Below the pieces are notes generated by a model. It had not been told where the DNA came from. It made no database searches and was given only the letters and a program-made list of their open reading frames with translations. A DNA stretch of 64,000 bases, from IMG/VR virus record IMGVR_UViG_3300031957_002643, positions 186,001 to 250,000 of that record; one strand, written 5' to 3'. The DNA comes from a virus. Positions 24,507 to 32,523 of the stretch are shown in pieces; the first letter of the stretch is position 1, and every line of letters begins with the position of its first letter. The position numbers and the translations under genes were made by a program.

Positions 24507-25022
24507 ATGGAAGATTTTGATATACTAATCGAAGCACTTACTAATGGTGCTCCTGAAGATGAAGTAACCGATATTCTCAATGAGAATAAATTCGATGAAG
24601 AGCATCGGGAGACCCAAAGTTATTACCTGCTTCTATTTGAACAATACATAGATGAGTGTTCTGCATACTCCTTTAAAGGATGGGATGACCTCAAAGTCTA
24701 TGGTGAACCAAAAATTGAAAAATTCTGGTTTGAAGTTAAGCTGTTAGCGCCTGACAATATTGATTACGAGAGCGGTATTAAGCGCATCCTTGGTCAGTAT
24801 AAACAAAACAAAGCAGTAATGAAGACCATTAACAATGGTTCTAAAATAATAAAAATAAGAATTCTTCGGTCCATTCTTGATGAACTCGAAGACAGAAATA
24901 GAAAACTCGCTAGAAAAGAAGCCGAAGATCAAGGTTATGCACCGCAGGAGGAGCCACCACAGGACAATCAACAGGGTGGTGATGAATTTGGTGGTGATGA
25001 ATTTGGTCAGGAAAGTTTCTAA
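24507..25022 (+). CDS. Hypothetical late protein, 171 aa
   Basis: Function not recognised. It starts at the predicted +1 of a consensus late promoter, with no Shine-Dalgarno. Residues 1-140 are helical and acidic-then-basic (MEDFDILIEALTNGAPEDEVTDIL...); the tail is a Gln/Gly/Asp-rich linker with a DEFGGDEFGQ direct repeat encoded by GGTGATGAATTT repeats (24978-25010). Late control suggests a virion or assembly protein. Confidence 0.65.
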   Translation: MEDFDILIEALTNGAPEDEVTDILNENKFDEEHRETQSYYLLLFEQYIDECSAYSFKGWDDLKVYGEPKIEKFWFEVKLLAPDNIDYESGIKRILGQYKQNKAVMKTINNGSKIIKIRILRSILDELEDRNRKLARKEAEDQGYAPQEEPPQDNQQGGDEFGGDEFGQESF

Positions 25023-25034
25023 TGGAGGATTTGG

Positions 25035-25610
25035 ATGATCGAAATCAAAGAGAACAAATTTTACATCAAGTCTGTAAACACGGGCGAAGCAACCTTCAAT
25101 AAATCATTCGATACATTTGGTGCTGCGACATCCTTCATTAAAAAACAAGTTCTTAGTGAATTCTTTGAAGTTGATTTCAATCATCCAAGCCAACGAATTA
25201 GAAGAATGCTGACCGAAGGACTAGGACAAGGCGATCTAATCGATCTTCTAATGCCTAGAATTTCGTTTGATGAGTATGTTTCAAACAATGATAATAACAA
25301 TATTGTTTTGGCCTTCTTCGTCCTTAATGAACCACTGGCTGTGGAACCATTAGAGAAGTTTTGTTCGAAGATACCGGGAGTAGTTGATGTGGACTCGTCC
25401 GATTCCGACACCATCTCAAATGCTAGTATCGTTTATGTCGAATTCAAGAGAGAAGATGATTCTAAAGAACAAATCAAGGGACTGATTGAAGATATTTCAA
25501 AGGTTTCAAATATACCATTAGAAGATTTTGGTGTTTCGTTTCCTAGTAGGGAAGAAAGGTTTCCATATAGTGAAGAGTTGATCGATCTGTATTTTATGAA
25601 AATGGTGTAG
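25035..25610 (+). CDS. Hypothetical late protein, 191 aa
   Basis: Function not recognised. A strong SD (TGGAGGATTTGG) precedes the ATG. The protein is soluble with alternating helices and strands (FYIKSVNTGEATFNKSFDTFGAATSFIKKQ at the N-terminus; IVYVEFKREDDSKEQIKGLIEDIS later). It lies between a late-promoter gene and the spanin pair, so it is probably expressed late. Confidence 0.6.
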   Translation: MIEIKENKFYIKSVNTGEATFNKSFDTFGAATSFIKKQVLSEFFEVDFNHPSQRIRRMLTEGLGQGDLIDLLMPRISFDEYVSNNDNNNIVLAFFVLNEPLAVEPLEKFCSKIPGVVDVDSSDSDTISNASIVYVEFKREDDSKEQIKGLIEDISKVSNIPLEDFGVSFPSREERFPYSEELIDLYFMKMV

Positions 25611-25612
25611 TT

Positions 25613-26074
25613 ATGGGTATTGGAATGTTATTAGGTTTGTTTGGGAGAATACCCTATGCTGGTAGGTTCTTGGGCAGTAAATGGTTTTGGATCATATTGT
25701 TAGTTGGCGGAACCATTTGGTTCGTGGATAATACCATTGATGAGTACGGAGATCGTATTCGTGAACAGATTACAACTCAGATTCGCGCCAACGAATATAA
25801 GAATGAGGTTGACAGATTGAATTTGGAGCGAGAAAGTCTCATTGAATTGCAACAAGCACAAGATGAACGAATTGAAGAGTTGACAAGACAACGAGAAAGT
25901 GATCGAATTGCATTTCAGCGTCGTCTAAACGATCTTAGAAATTCTGGTCTTGACGGTGGAACGATTGGACCATACCTTTCCGAAGCAGCCCGTCAGGCAA
26001 CTAGGCCTGATGGACTTGCATACGAAGATGTAATTATGGGACTTGAACATAATGGTTCGCAACCTGAAAATTAG
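25613..26074 (+). CDS. Inner-membrane spanin (Rz-like), 153 aa
   Basis: One N-terminal transmembrane segment (WFWIILLVGGTIWFV, about residues 24-38) is followed by a long charged coiled coil (YKNEVDRLNLERESLIELQQAQDERIEELTRQRESDRIAFQRRL) that would lie in the periplasm. This is the plan of an i-spanin, which with the o-spanin fuses inner and outer membranes at the end of lysis. Its 3' end overlaps the start of the lipoprotein gene, the classic Rz/Rz1 arrangement. The rest of the lysis genes are about 23 kb away on the other strand. Confidence 0.8.
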   Translation: MGIGMLLGLFGRIPYAGRFLGSKWFWIILLVGGTIWFVDNTIDEYGDRIREQITTQIRANEYKNEVDRLNLERESLIELQQAQDERIEELTRQRESDRIAFQRRLNDLRNSGLDGGTIGPYLSEAARQATRPDGLAYEDVIMGLEHNGSQPEN

Positions 26075-26435
26075 TATTATCGCCCTATCATGTATCGCCC
26101 TAACTGGATGCGGAACACTGTCAGGACTATTTGAAAGACCAGAAGAACCCGCAATCATTTATAGAACACAATACCGACCGGTGATTGTGCCTGATTCATT
26201 TTTCCAAGGATGTCCTCGTTATGTGAACCCGCCCCGCAGTGTTGCTGATGCAAGTACTGATAGTGAGCAAGAAGAAATCGAATTGGGCAATTGGATGACC
26301 ATAAACGAACAACGTTATGGTCAATGTGAAAGAACTATTGATGATATCAGAAACGAGCAGGATAGAATTGCCCAAACTATCGATGATTTGAATGCCACAT
26401 TGCAGGCTGTTCAAACCCAAGACAAAAACAGATAA
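26052..26435 (+). CDS. Outer-membrane spanin lipoprotein (Rz1-like), 127 aa
   Basis: Begins MVRNLKISIIALSCIALTGCGTLSG, a type II signal peptide with lipobox LTGC; the Cys would be lipidated and retained in the outer membrane. It overlaps the i-spanin gene by 23 nt in another frame. The mature part starts Pro/Arg-rich (RPEEPAIIYRTQYRPVIVP) and is longer than typical Rz1, with a C-terminal helix (RTIDDIRNEQDRIAQTIDDLNATLQ) that could pair with the i-spanin coiled coil. The start at 26052 gives the proper signal peptide. Confidence 0.8.
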   Translation: MVRNLKISIIALSCIALTGCGTLSGLFERPEEPAIIYRTQYRPVIVPDSFFQGCPRYVNPPRSVADASTDSEQEEIELGNWMTINEQRYGQCERTIDDIRNEQDRIAQTIDDLNATLQAVQTQDKNR

Positions 26436-26489
26436 CTTCACCCCGTTTGTCCTATAATCATACTACCACAGATCGCCATGGAGAATATA

Positions 26490-27119
26490 ATGGACGATAA
26501 GACCCGGATGATCCCAAGCAACTATCGTACTCCTGTTATCTTCGAAGCAGGAAAATACGGTGAACAAGCATGGGATGTCTTTTCTTGGCTTGCTCAAAAA
26601 CACAACAAAATTTACATTGATTCGGTAATCAATGATGAAATGGCCAATATGGTCTCTGGACAATTGTTTGCCTTCTCGTACAAAGGTACGAGCGAAGTTG
26701 AACTGGTAATCAATTCACCGGGTGGTAGTGTTGTGAGCCTTTTCACAATTCTTGATTGTATTGATCTTATCCGTAAAGGTAAGGCCAATATGACAATCAA
26801 AACCTCGTGCGTCGGTATGGCGGCATCTGCTGCTGCTGTTCTGCTGGCATATGGTGACAAGGGACATCGTTTGGCATCTAAACGTTCAACTATTATGTTG
26901 CATGATATGTCATATGGTATTGGTGGTACTCACAAAGATGTTGAATGTCAGCGAAAGCTTTCACTGCGTTTGCGTGAAGAAATCAAAGACGTTCTCTTAA
27001 ACAAGACCAACATCACAAAAGAACGTTTAGAACCTGAATTCATGGATCGTGATAATTATCTTGATCCTTTTGAAGCCAAGCAGTATGGTATCATCGACGG
27101 CATCAAGGAGAGCTTCTAA
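26490..27119 (+). CDS. clpP: ClpP-family serine protease, 209 aa
   Basis: Shows the ClpP fold: ELVINSPGGSVVSLFTILD with the oxyanion SPGGSV, catalytic Ser in GMAASAAAV (about residue 113), catalytic His in TIMLHDMSYG (about 138), and an Asp in the DNYLDPFEAKQYGIIDGI segment (about 185). Length fits the family. Phage ClpP-like proteases often act as prohead proteases, but no scaffold is visible next to it, so host-protein turnover or maturation are both possible. ATG at 26490 is chosen because GGAG precedes it, rather than 26478. The stop overlaps the next start (TAATG). Confidence 0.85.
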   Translation: MDDKTRMIPSNYRTPVIFEAGKYGEQAWDVFSWLAQKHNKIYIDSVINDEMANMVSGQLFAFSYKGTSEVELVINSPGGSVVSLFTILDCIDLIRKGKANMTIKTSCVGMAASAAAVLLAYGDKGHRLASKRSTIMLHDMSYGIGGTHKDVECQRKLSLRLREEIKDVLLNKTNITKERLEPEFMDRDNYLDPFEAKQYGIIDGIKESF

Positions 27120-27496
27120 TGGCCGATAATGATTTCGAAGTAGATGACGATTTTTGGGATAAAGTTGGAGAAGACAACGATCCCAAGAAAGTCTTTGGTA
27201 AAGCACTGAAAAATTGTGGTGCAATTTTCACGGAAACCGAAGATGGATATATCCGTGTAGAAAATTCTTGTCCGAACCTTGTTATGCACAAGGACGAGAA
27301 TTTCATGGAAATTTTCTGTACTAAATGCAGTGTGTCTGTTTCCGTTAGTGATATTAGAAATCTATCCGGTGAAGACCTTGGTCTTGATGATACTGATGTG
27401 TCCGAGAATGTAACGTCTGAAGCCAAAGATGGTGAATCCGACGACTTGGATGAATTTCTCGGTCTCGTCGAAAAAGGTGATGATAATATCTTCTGA
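27119..27496 (+). CDS. Hypothetical acidic protein with Cys pairs, 125 aa
   Basis: Function not recognised. Central segment ENSCPNLVMHKDENFMEIFCTKC contains three Cys and a His that could bind zinc. Both ends are strongly acidic (NDFEVDDDFWDKVGEDND; SDDLDEFLGLVEKGDDNIF). It is coupled to ClpP upstream (TAATG) and to the helicase downstream (TGATG). Confidence 0.55.
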   Translation: MADNDFEVDDDFWDKVGEDNDPKKVFGKALKNCGAIFTETEDGYIRVENSCPNLVMHKDENFMEIFCTKCSVSVSVSDIRNLSGEDLGLDDTDVSENVTSEAKDGESDDLDEFLGLVEKGDDNIF

Positions 27497-29103
27497 TGCA
27501 AAATCTGGAAAAATACTTTCCGTATGACCAGATTCGACCACAACAGAAAGAAATTCTTAATTTCATCGAGCAAAATGCCGACAAGAAAGTCTTTCTGATC
27601 AATGCACCGACAGGTGTAGGTAAATCTGGTATTGCTATGGCCATTGCTCGTGCTTGCACGGGCAAGGCTTGGCTTTTGACGGAAACGAAAGCGCTACAAG
27701 ATCAATATTCTGACGAATTTACAGACGAAGTTGTTTCCCTAAAAGGCAAAAACTCGTACACTTGTAATTTGCAACCGTCTGTGCGTGCAGATGAAGCACC
27801 GTGTATTGGTCATAAAGAAACAAAGGCATTGTGCGTTTTGCGCAAGGCCTGCGATTATTATATGACGTTTCAGAAAGGCATGGACTCGAAAATCCTAGCC
27901 ACCAATTACAACTATGCTCTAGGTTTCTCTGAAACTCGTAATCCTCTCGCAATGCGCGAAGTTACTATTTGTGATGAAGGTCACGTGATTGAAGATAAGT
28001 TGGTTGAACAGGCAGCATTTGATATTAATCCAAAGATGTTGCATGAGAGATACCGAGTAGAAATTGATCCGGCTCTTCCCTTTGAAGATTTCGAAACAGT
28101 AGAAAATATTTGCGAATATGTTTCTGATCAAATCACAAAACGCTGTGAGGCTGTTCGAGAAGAAATCGATCAACTTCCTCATAAATTCAATTCTGAAGGA
28201 CAGAAGACCAATGTCGATCCCCGTGAAAAGGCATTAAATCGGGTTTTGGATTCATTAACCCGTCATCTCAAGAGAATTGAAAACTATTTGTTTGATCCTG
28301 AAGATAATTGGGTAACTGATATTTCTGATGATCTGGCGGTGATTACTATTCAGCCGTTGAAATCAAATGGGTTATTCAAGAAATACTTCATGGATAACCT
28401 GACGGAACAATTCGGTCAGATATTCATTATGTCTGCATCGCTTGGTGATTTTGACACAGTGATTAGTGAATTCGGTTTGTCAGAAGATGAAGTTGCTTGT
28501 ATCGATGTCGATACTCCGTTTGATCCTAACAAATCACCAGTCGTAATCATGCCTTCGGTGAAATTGGGATACAAAGACTTCAATGCATCCAAAGCAGAAC
28601 TTATTAGCGTTATCGATTCACTCTTGGATGAACACCCGGATCAAAAAGGGATCATCCATAGCGGGAATTACAAGACTGCCGAACACATTGCTTTGAAATC
28701 GAAACACCAAAAACGATTAGTGTTCAAAAGCGCTGATGAAAAGAAAACATCTAACACTGATCTATTCGCCGTACATTCGATTCGGGATGATGGATCAGTG
28801 CTGCTGTCTCCATCAATGCATACTGGTGTAGACCTTAAGGGGAGTTTGGCTGAGTTTCAAATTATTGCCAAACTACCTTTTGCAAATCTGCGCGATGCCC
28901 GTGTAAAGGCTAAAATGGAAGATGATCCTTTGTGGTATTCTAATGCTACATGGCAAAAGATCATTCAGGCATGTGGCCGGGCGACCAGAAATATGGATGA
29001 TAGTTCAATAACTTACATTATTGATGCTGCTGCTAAGAGACAATATTCACAATTCAAAAAGCATCTTCCTACATGGTTCTTGAATCGAGTGATATTCGTA
29101 TGA
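27496..29103 (+). CDS. XPD/DinG-type superfamily 2 helicase, 535 aa
   Basis: Walker A NAPTGVGKSG (about residues 35-44), DEGH motif II (about 155-158), IMSASLGDFD motif III, and QACGRATRN motif VI near residue 500 define an SF2 helicase. Between motifs I and II are Cys residues in NSYTCNL, APCIGH and ALCVLRKAC, the spacing of the iron-sulphur cluster domain of XPD/DinG proteins. These unwind DNA 5'-3', including R-loops and forks; here it may serve replication or repair. Start overlaps the previous stop (TGATG); end overlaps the deaminase start (ATGA). Confidence 0.85.
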   Translation: MQNLEKYFPYDQIRPQQKEILNFIEQNADKKVFLINAPTGVGKSGIAMAIARACTGKAWLLTETKALQDQYSDEFTDEVVSLKGKNSYTCNLQPSVRADEAPCIGHKETKALCVLRKACDYYMTFQKGMDSKILATNYNYALGFSETRNPLAMREVTICDEGHVIEDKLVEQAAFDINPKMLHERYRVEIDPALPFEDFETVENICEYVSDQITKRCEAVREEIDQLPHKFNSEGQKTNVDPREKALNRVLDSLTRHLKRIENYLFDPEDNWVTDISDDLAVITIQPLKSNGLFKKYFMDNLTEQFGQIFIMSASLGDFDTVISEFGLSEDEVACIDVDTPFDPNKSPVVIMPSVKLGYKDFNASKAELISVIDSLLDEHPDQKGIIHSGNYKTAEHIALKSKHQKRLVFKSADEKKTSNTDLFAVHSIRDDGSVLLSPSMHTGVDLKGSLAEFQIIAKLPFANLRDARVKAKMEDDPLWYSNATWQKIIQACGRATRNMDDSSITYIIDAAAKRQYSQFKKHLPTWFLNRVIFV

Positions 29104-29639
29104 CGCCAGAACTAGAAAAAATTTTACGATATCCTGCATCTGACACTGATTCGTTTGTGAAGGTGTGGGGATGGGACATAGCGTTTCTTAGAATGGCCAG
29201 AGAGATTGCTTCATGGTCGAAAGACCCTAAAAGAAAAGTTGGCTGTGTCATCGTGGACAATGAGCGCAAGCCAGTAAGTTACGGATACAACGGTCTACCC
29301 TCATCAATTGAAGATCATGAATTGATTCTACAAAATGATGATTTGCGTCGAAAGCTGATGATACACGCAGAACAGAATGCGATTTATAATGCTAATCGCT
29401 CTTTAGAAGGAACCAGCATCTATATTTGGCCATTCCTGCCGTGTCCATCATGCGCATCTAGTATTCTCGCTAACAAATTCAAGCGAGTTATCACTACAAA
29501 GTATACGCCCGATCATTGGGCAGAAGACTTTGAATTGTCTAAACTTATTCTGAAAAGCAGATTAGAATTAAACAGATACGAAATGTCAAAAATCAGAAAA
29601 GAAACTACTGAATACGATCCGGCTGATCCTAAAAACTAG
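29100..29639 (+). CDS. dCMP deaminase-family protein, 179 aa
   Basis: Zinc-dependent deaminase motifs HAEQNAIYNA (His plus catalytic Glu) and PCPSCASSIL (two Cys) are intact, with GYNGLP upstream as in T4 Cd and bacterial ComEB proteins. It converts dCMP to dUMP for thymidylate synthesis. ATG at 29100 overlaps the helicase stop by ATGA; the longer in-frame GTG extension inside the helicase gene is unlikely. The stop TAG directly abuts the TTGACA of the next promoter. Confidence 0.85.
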   Translation: MTPELEKILRYPASDTDSFVKVWGWDIAFLRMAREIASWSKDPKRKVGCVIVDNERKPVSYGYNGLPSSIEDHELILQNDDLRRKLMIHAEQNAIYNANRSLEGTSIYIWPFLPCPSCASSILANKFKRVITTKYTPDHWAEDFELSKLILKSRLELNRYEMSKIRKETTEYDPADPKN

Positions 29640-29668
29640 TTGACAAGAACTTGCTTTTCGTGTAAGAT
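29640..29668 (+). promoter_or_regulatory. Sigma70-like leaderless promoter for RlaP-like gene
   Basis: TTGACA (29640-29645), 17-nt spacer, TAAGAT (29663-29668); predicted +1 is 29675, the A of the ATG. Flanking arms CTTTTC (29654-29659) and GAAAAG (29677-29682) form a loose dyad around the -10. Confidence 0.65.
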
Positions 29669-29674
29669 ATAATC

Positions 29675-30670
29675 ATGAAAAGTATTTTTGGAACCGTCGC
29701 AGGGTCATTCCTGTTTGGAACATCTGTAGAGCGTAGCGATATCGATATTCGCGGCGTTTATATTCCGTCACTGAATGACATTGTGATGCAGCGTGTGAAA
29801 GTCGATAACGCGCCCCTTCGAGAACTCGATACTGCTGCTATCTATAAGCAAGCACGCGGTATCGCCATGCGTTATGGCTTCGGAACACCTGAAGATGGTG
29901 ATGATGTCAACTCTATGCCGTTGCATCATTTCCTTTCGTTGGTTGCGTCTGGTGAAGTCACTACAACTGAACTCATGTTTGCTCCGAACCATTTCTGGAT
30001 TACGGACATGACTGATTATTTCGTGTGGCTGGAAGTCCAGAAGATTCGTTCCAAGATCGTCACGAAACAAATCAAACGTGCAGTCGGTTTCTGTAATGGC
30101 ATCTACATGCAGTTCGGAGTACGTGCTGAACGCCTATCAGCGGCCATTGAAGCACGTGATCTGATTAAGGGACTGGTAGATAGTCATTCTCATAATGCTC
30201 TTCTGGGAGCCTATGAGCGCGATTTCTTGCCACTCACCGAATTGGATCATATCGAACTGGATTCAGATGACCACAACATCAAGATGCTCCGTGTTTGTGG
30301 TCGAGGCCTTCAATACACGGCGACAGTCGGCAATGCATTGAACGTCCTTGAAGGAGCGGTTGCTTCTTATGGCAAGCGTGCGAATGCATCCTTGAACCCG
30401 GAACGCAAGGATTGGAAGTCAGTAATGCATGCGCTCCGAGTGTCAGAACAAACGATTGAACTCCTGAAGGACGGAGAAATTCGTTTCATCCGTCCTAATT
30501 CGGGATATCTTCGTGAAGTTCGTTCGGGTGAACGACCGATGGATGAAGTTACGGCAAAGATCGATGAAAACATGGCAGTCATGAACGAATTGGTCGAAAC
30601 TTCTGATTTGCCGGAAACCGCAGACATGAATGCAATCGAAGAACTGGTCAAGGAACTGTATTTGAGATAG
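29675..30670 (+). CDS. RlaP-like nucleotidyltransferase, 331 aa
   Basis: The N-terminus GTVAGSFLFGTSVERSDIDIRGVYIPS matches the pol-beta superfamily signature GS-x-x-x-G-x-x-x-SDxDxRG of the large uncharacterised nucleotidyltransferase family that includes RlaP, which genome-context studies associate with RNA ligase repair modules. The two Asp in SDIDIRG (about residues 22-24) are the metal ligands. The remaining ~250 residues are helical, as usual for the family. No Shine-Dalgarno; +1 is predicted at the ATG. A terminator overlaps the stop codon. Substrate is inferred only from the family. Confidence 0.7.
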   Translation: MKSIFGTVAGSFLFGTSVERSDIDIRGVYIPSLNDIVMQRVKVDNAPLRELDTAAIYKQARGIAMRYGFGTPEDGDDVNSMPLHHFLSLVASGEVTTTELMFAPNHFWITDMTDYFVWLEVQKIRSKIVTKQIKRAVGFCNGIYMQFGVRAERLSAAIEARDLIKGLVDSHSHNALLGAYERDFLPLTELDHIELDSDDHNIKMLRVCGRGLQYTATVGNALNVLEGAVASYGKRANASLNPERKDWKSVMHALRVSEQTIELLKDGEIRFIRPNSGYLREVRSGERPMDEVTAKIDENMAVMNELVETSDLPETADMNAIEELVKELYLR

Positions 30671-30695
30671 GGAGAAATCCCTATCTCTCATTTTT
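30664..30695 (+). terminator. Rho-independent terminator at RlaP-like gene end
   Basis: GAGATAGGG (30664-30672) pairs with CCCTATCTC (30679-30687) around a 6-nt loop, followed by TCATTTTT. The left arm includes the stop codon of the RlaP-like gene. The converging minus-strand gene ends right after it. Confidence 0.85.
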
Positions 30696-30864
30696 GACCA
30701 GTATACGAAAGTGCATCGTATTCACCTGTCAAAACCTTCCAAGCCACCTTAGCTCTCCATAAGAATGGCCATCTCATGGGTTTTGCAGCAACCCATCTTC
30801 CGTCTGGAAGTTCTCTGGTTGTAGTAATGCCATCTTTAACAAGGTTATCAATATTATAGATCAT
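30688..30864 (-). CDS. Small hypothetical protein, 58 aa
   Basis: Function not recognised. ATG at 30864 overlaps the ligase stop by ATGA, so it is likely the last gene of the replication operon. The sequence (MIYNIDNLVKDG...RWVAAKPMRWPFLWRAKVAWKVLTGEYDAL) contains a W-rich amphipathic segment and the 'ALSYTGQ' end; this W-P-x-x-x-R-x-K-x-A-W-x-V-x-x-G-x-Y-D pattern is familiar from small phage proteins of unknown role. Confidence 0.6.
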   Translation of the reverse strand: MIYNIDNLVKDGITTTRELPDGRWVAAKPMRWPFLWRAKVAWKVLTGEYDALSYTGQK

Positions 30865-32159
30865 TTGTCTTCTCTCACACATTTGAATCTTGGGAAACGG
30901 AGAGAGAAATGTTCTCCATTTTCCGCTTTGGTAATACTATCTGCTTCAATTTCTACGATATGATCCATGATCAAGTTCGGATCATCCCACCATTCGCGTC
31001 TTATATCATCGGTCAAGCCACTACCAACATTGCATCGGATGAATTTGTCATCTACAAATCCCTCAACCACCAGCGCACCGAGTAATCCTTCGTATTTGGA
31101 ACCCGGCTTGCCTTCTTCTAATCCAACAACACGAAGATCAAAAGTGTCAGTTGGTTTGATCTTGAGCCACGATTTATCTCGCTTGAAATTGTACGTAGAG
31201 TTTGCATCCTTGATCATGATTCCTTCAAAGCCCGCCTGAAGCTGTTCTTCGAACATTTCCATGATCTGATCTTGACACGTTTTGGCGTTGACACCCTTTT
31301 CTGCATATGAAAGCTCGACAGGAGCTTCGGGGTCAACCGATTTATGATATGCAACAATATCCTCAAGAATGGCTCTTCGGTCCTTCAGAGGAAGTGATAC
31401 ATTACGACTCCAAAATTCATTGGCATCCATCACATCGAACACCAATGCAGTGCCATGGAAGCTCACGTCTGTTTTACGTCTGGCCTGCTTCATGAGTGCT
31501 TGGAAGTTTTCTGAAATCACTTCACTGTCAATCACAATACCGTCTTCTGGAAAATTCGGAAATGACTTAATGTGATCTAGTGAGGATGCAATGTTCTGGA
31601 AATTGTGAAACTCCTTGCCGTTTCTGGAAAAGCATCTGGTATCATCACCCGGCTTGATGAACCAAAGTGCTCTGGTTCCATCGTACTTCGCCTCAATGAA
31701 TGCATCTTCCGGCATAGCATCTGTCTTAACCTTCTTGGCATCAGTAGCAAGCTGACAATCGAAGGTTTTGATCTGGTGATCACTAGGTGCGGCGTTATTC
31801 AGTGTGGATACAGCGGTACCGGCACTGAAGTCTTTTGATAGAATGCGTTTGTACCAGTAAAGCCACTGTTCCTCAGTACAAGAGCCTGCAAGGGCAAGAA
31901 CTGTTTCCTTGGCTACATTACCGGTGATCTCGCGATTGGAAAGCGCTAGTAGAAGTTTCTCGAAAGTAACCCATTTGACACCCGTTGAATAATATTCCGG
32001 GTTAGGTAGTTTCTTAATGAAGAAATTTATGAACGGATCGTATGCATATTGCGCGCCCAACCAGAATTCATCTCCTTCTGGAATGGACTTAAGAATATCT
32101 AACTTATCGTTTCTGGCGGATGTCTGTTCAAGTTGAGCTATAATTTCCCAAGGTCTCAT
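30861..32159 (-). CDS. 30: ATP-dependent DNA ligase (T4 gp30-like), 432 aa
   Basis: Nucleotidyl-transfer motif I is EAKYDGTRA (catalytic Lys near residue 159); later motifs include DSEVIS (IIIa region), VFDVMD, EGIMIKDANSTY (motif IV) and WLKIKP (motif V), ending with the OB-fold. The N-terminal ~125 residues form the helical DNA-binding domain seen in T4 ligase. It seals nicks of Okazaki fragments made by the polymerase encoded in the same operon. The start overlaps the upstream HTH gene by about 30 nt. Confidence 0.92.
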   Translation of the reverse strand: MRPWEIIAQLEQTSARNDKLDILKSIPEGDEFWLGAQYAYDPFINFFIKKLPNPEYYSTGVKWVTFEKLLLALSNREITGNVAKETVLALAGSCTEEQWLYWYKRILSKDFSAGTAVSTLNNAAPSDHQIKTFDCQLATDAKKVKTDAMPEDAFIEAKYDGTRALWFIKPGDDTRCFSRNGKEFHNFQNIASSLDHIKSFPNFPEDGIVIDSEVISENFQALMKQARRKTDVSFHGTALVFDVMDANEFWSRNVSLPLKDRRAILEDIVAYHKSVDPEAPVELSYAEKGVNAKTCQDQIMEMFEEQLQAGFEGIMIKDANSTYNFKRDKSWLKIKPTDTFDLRVVGLEEGKPGSKYEGLLGALVVEGFVDDKFIRCNVGSGLTDDIRREWWDDPNLIMDHIVEIEADSITKAENGEHFSLRFPRFKCVREDK

Positions 32160-32523
32160 TAATTAATCTCTCTGAATATTTCTTGATAATTTTCTTAAAA
32201 TCGCTAGACACGATTTGTTTTGCAATACGACGATCATAACCCTCATCACAGAGGCGAGATACCTCATTCTCATCAACATAATCATTCCAAGCTTGGTACA
32301 TGATCCAATCGAGGGATGAAAACGAAGTGAGATCGCTTAGCCGAAATGCCGACTGTGCAGTGATGCGACGATTGCCTTTGAGGATATCATATAGAACTGC
32401 TCTATTGATTCCCGACTTAGTAATGATATACTCAATATTGACGCCTTCTTCACGGATTTTTTCGTAAAGAAGGTCGCCAATGCTCATTCCTGCATATGTT
32501 TTGTCAAAGCTAAAGGATTTCAT
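32128..32523 (-). CDS. HigA-like helix-turn-helix protein, 131 aa
   Basis: Residues about 12-85 (GMSIGDLLYEKIREEGVNIEYIITKSGINRAVLYDILKGNRRITAQSAFRLSDLTSFSSLDWIMYQAWND) follow the XRE/HigA antitoxin pattern, including the family's 'I-T-x-x-x-A-x-R-L-...-W-x-x-x-Q' tail after the recognition helix. The C-terminal ~45 residues are a charged helix. No toxin gene lies beside it: neighbours are DNA polymerase (TAATG overlap) and ligase. A regulator of the operon, or an antitoxin against a host HigB-type toxin, are both possible. Confidence 0.65.
   Translation of the reverse strand: MKSFSFDKTYAGMSIGDLLYEKIREEGVNIEYIITKSGINRAVLYDILKGNRRITAQSAFRLSDLTSFSSLDWIMYQAWNDYVDENEVSRLCDEGYDRRIAKQIVSSDFKKIIKKYSERLINETLGNYSST

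Noticed and set aside
24978-25010. Tandem repeat GGTGATGAATTT as a possible origin iteron
   Set aside because: Only two copies, in frame, encoding DEFGGDEFG in an acidic C-terminal tail; no AT-rich melting region or initiator gene nearby.
32128-32523. Toxin-antitoxin operon at the HigA-like gene
   Set aside because: No second small ORF with toxin features is adjacent; both neighbours are replication enzymes.
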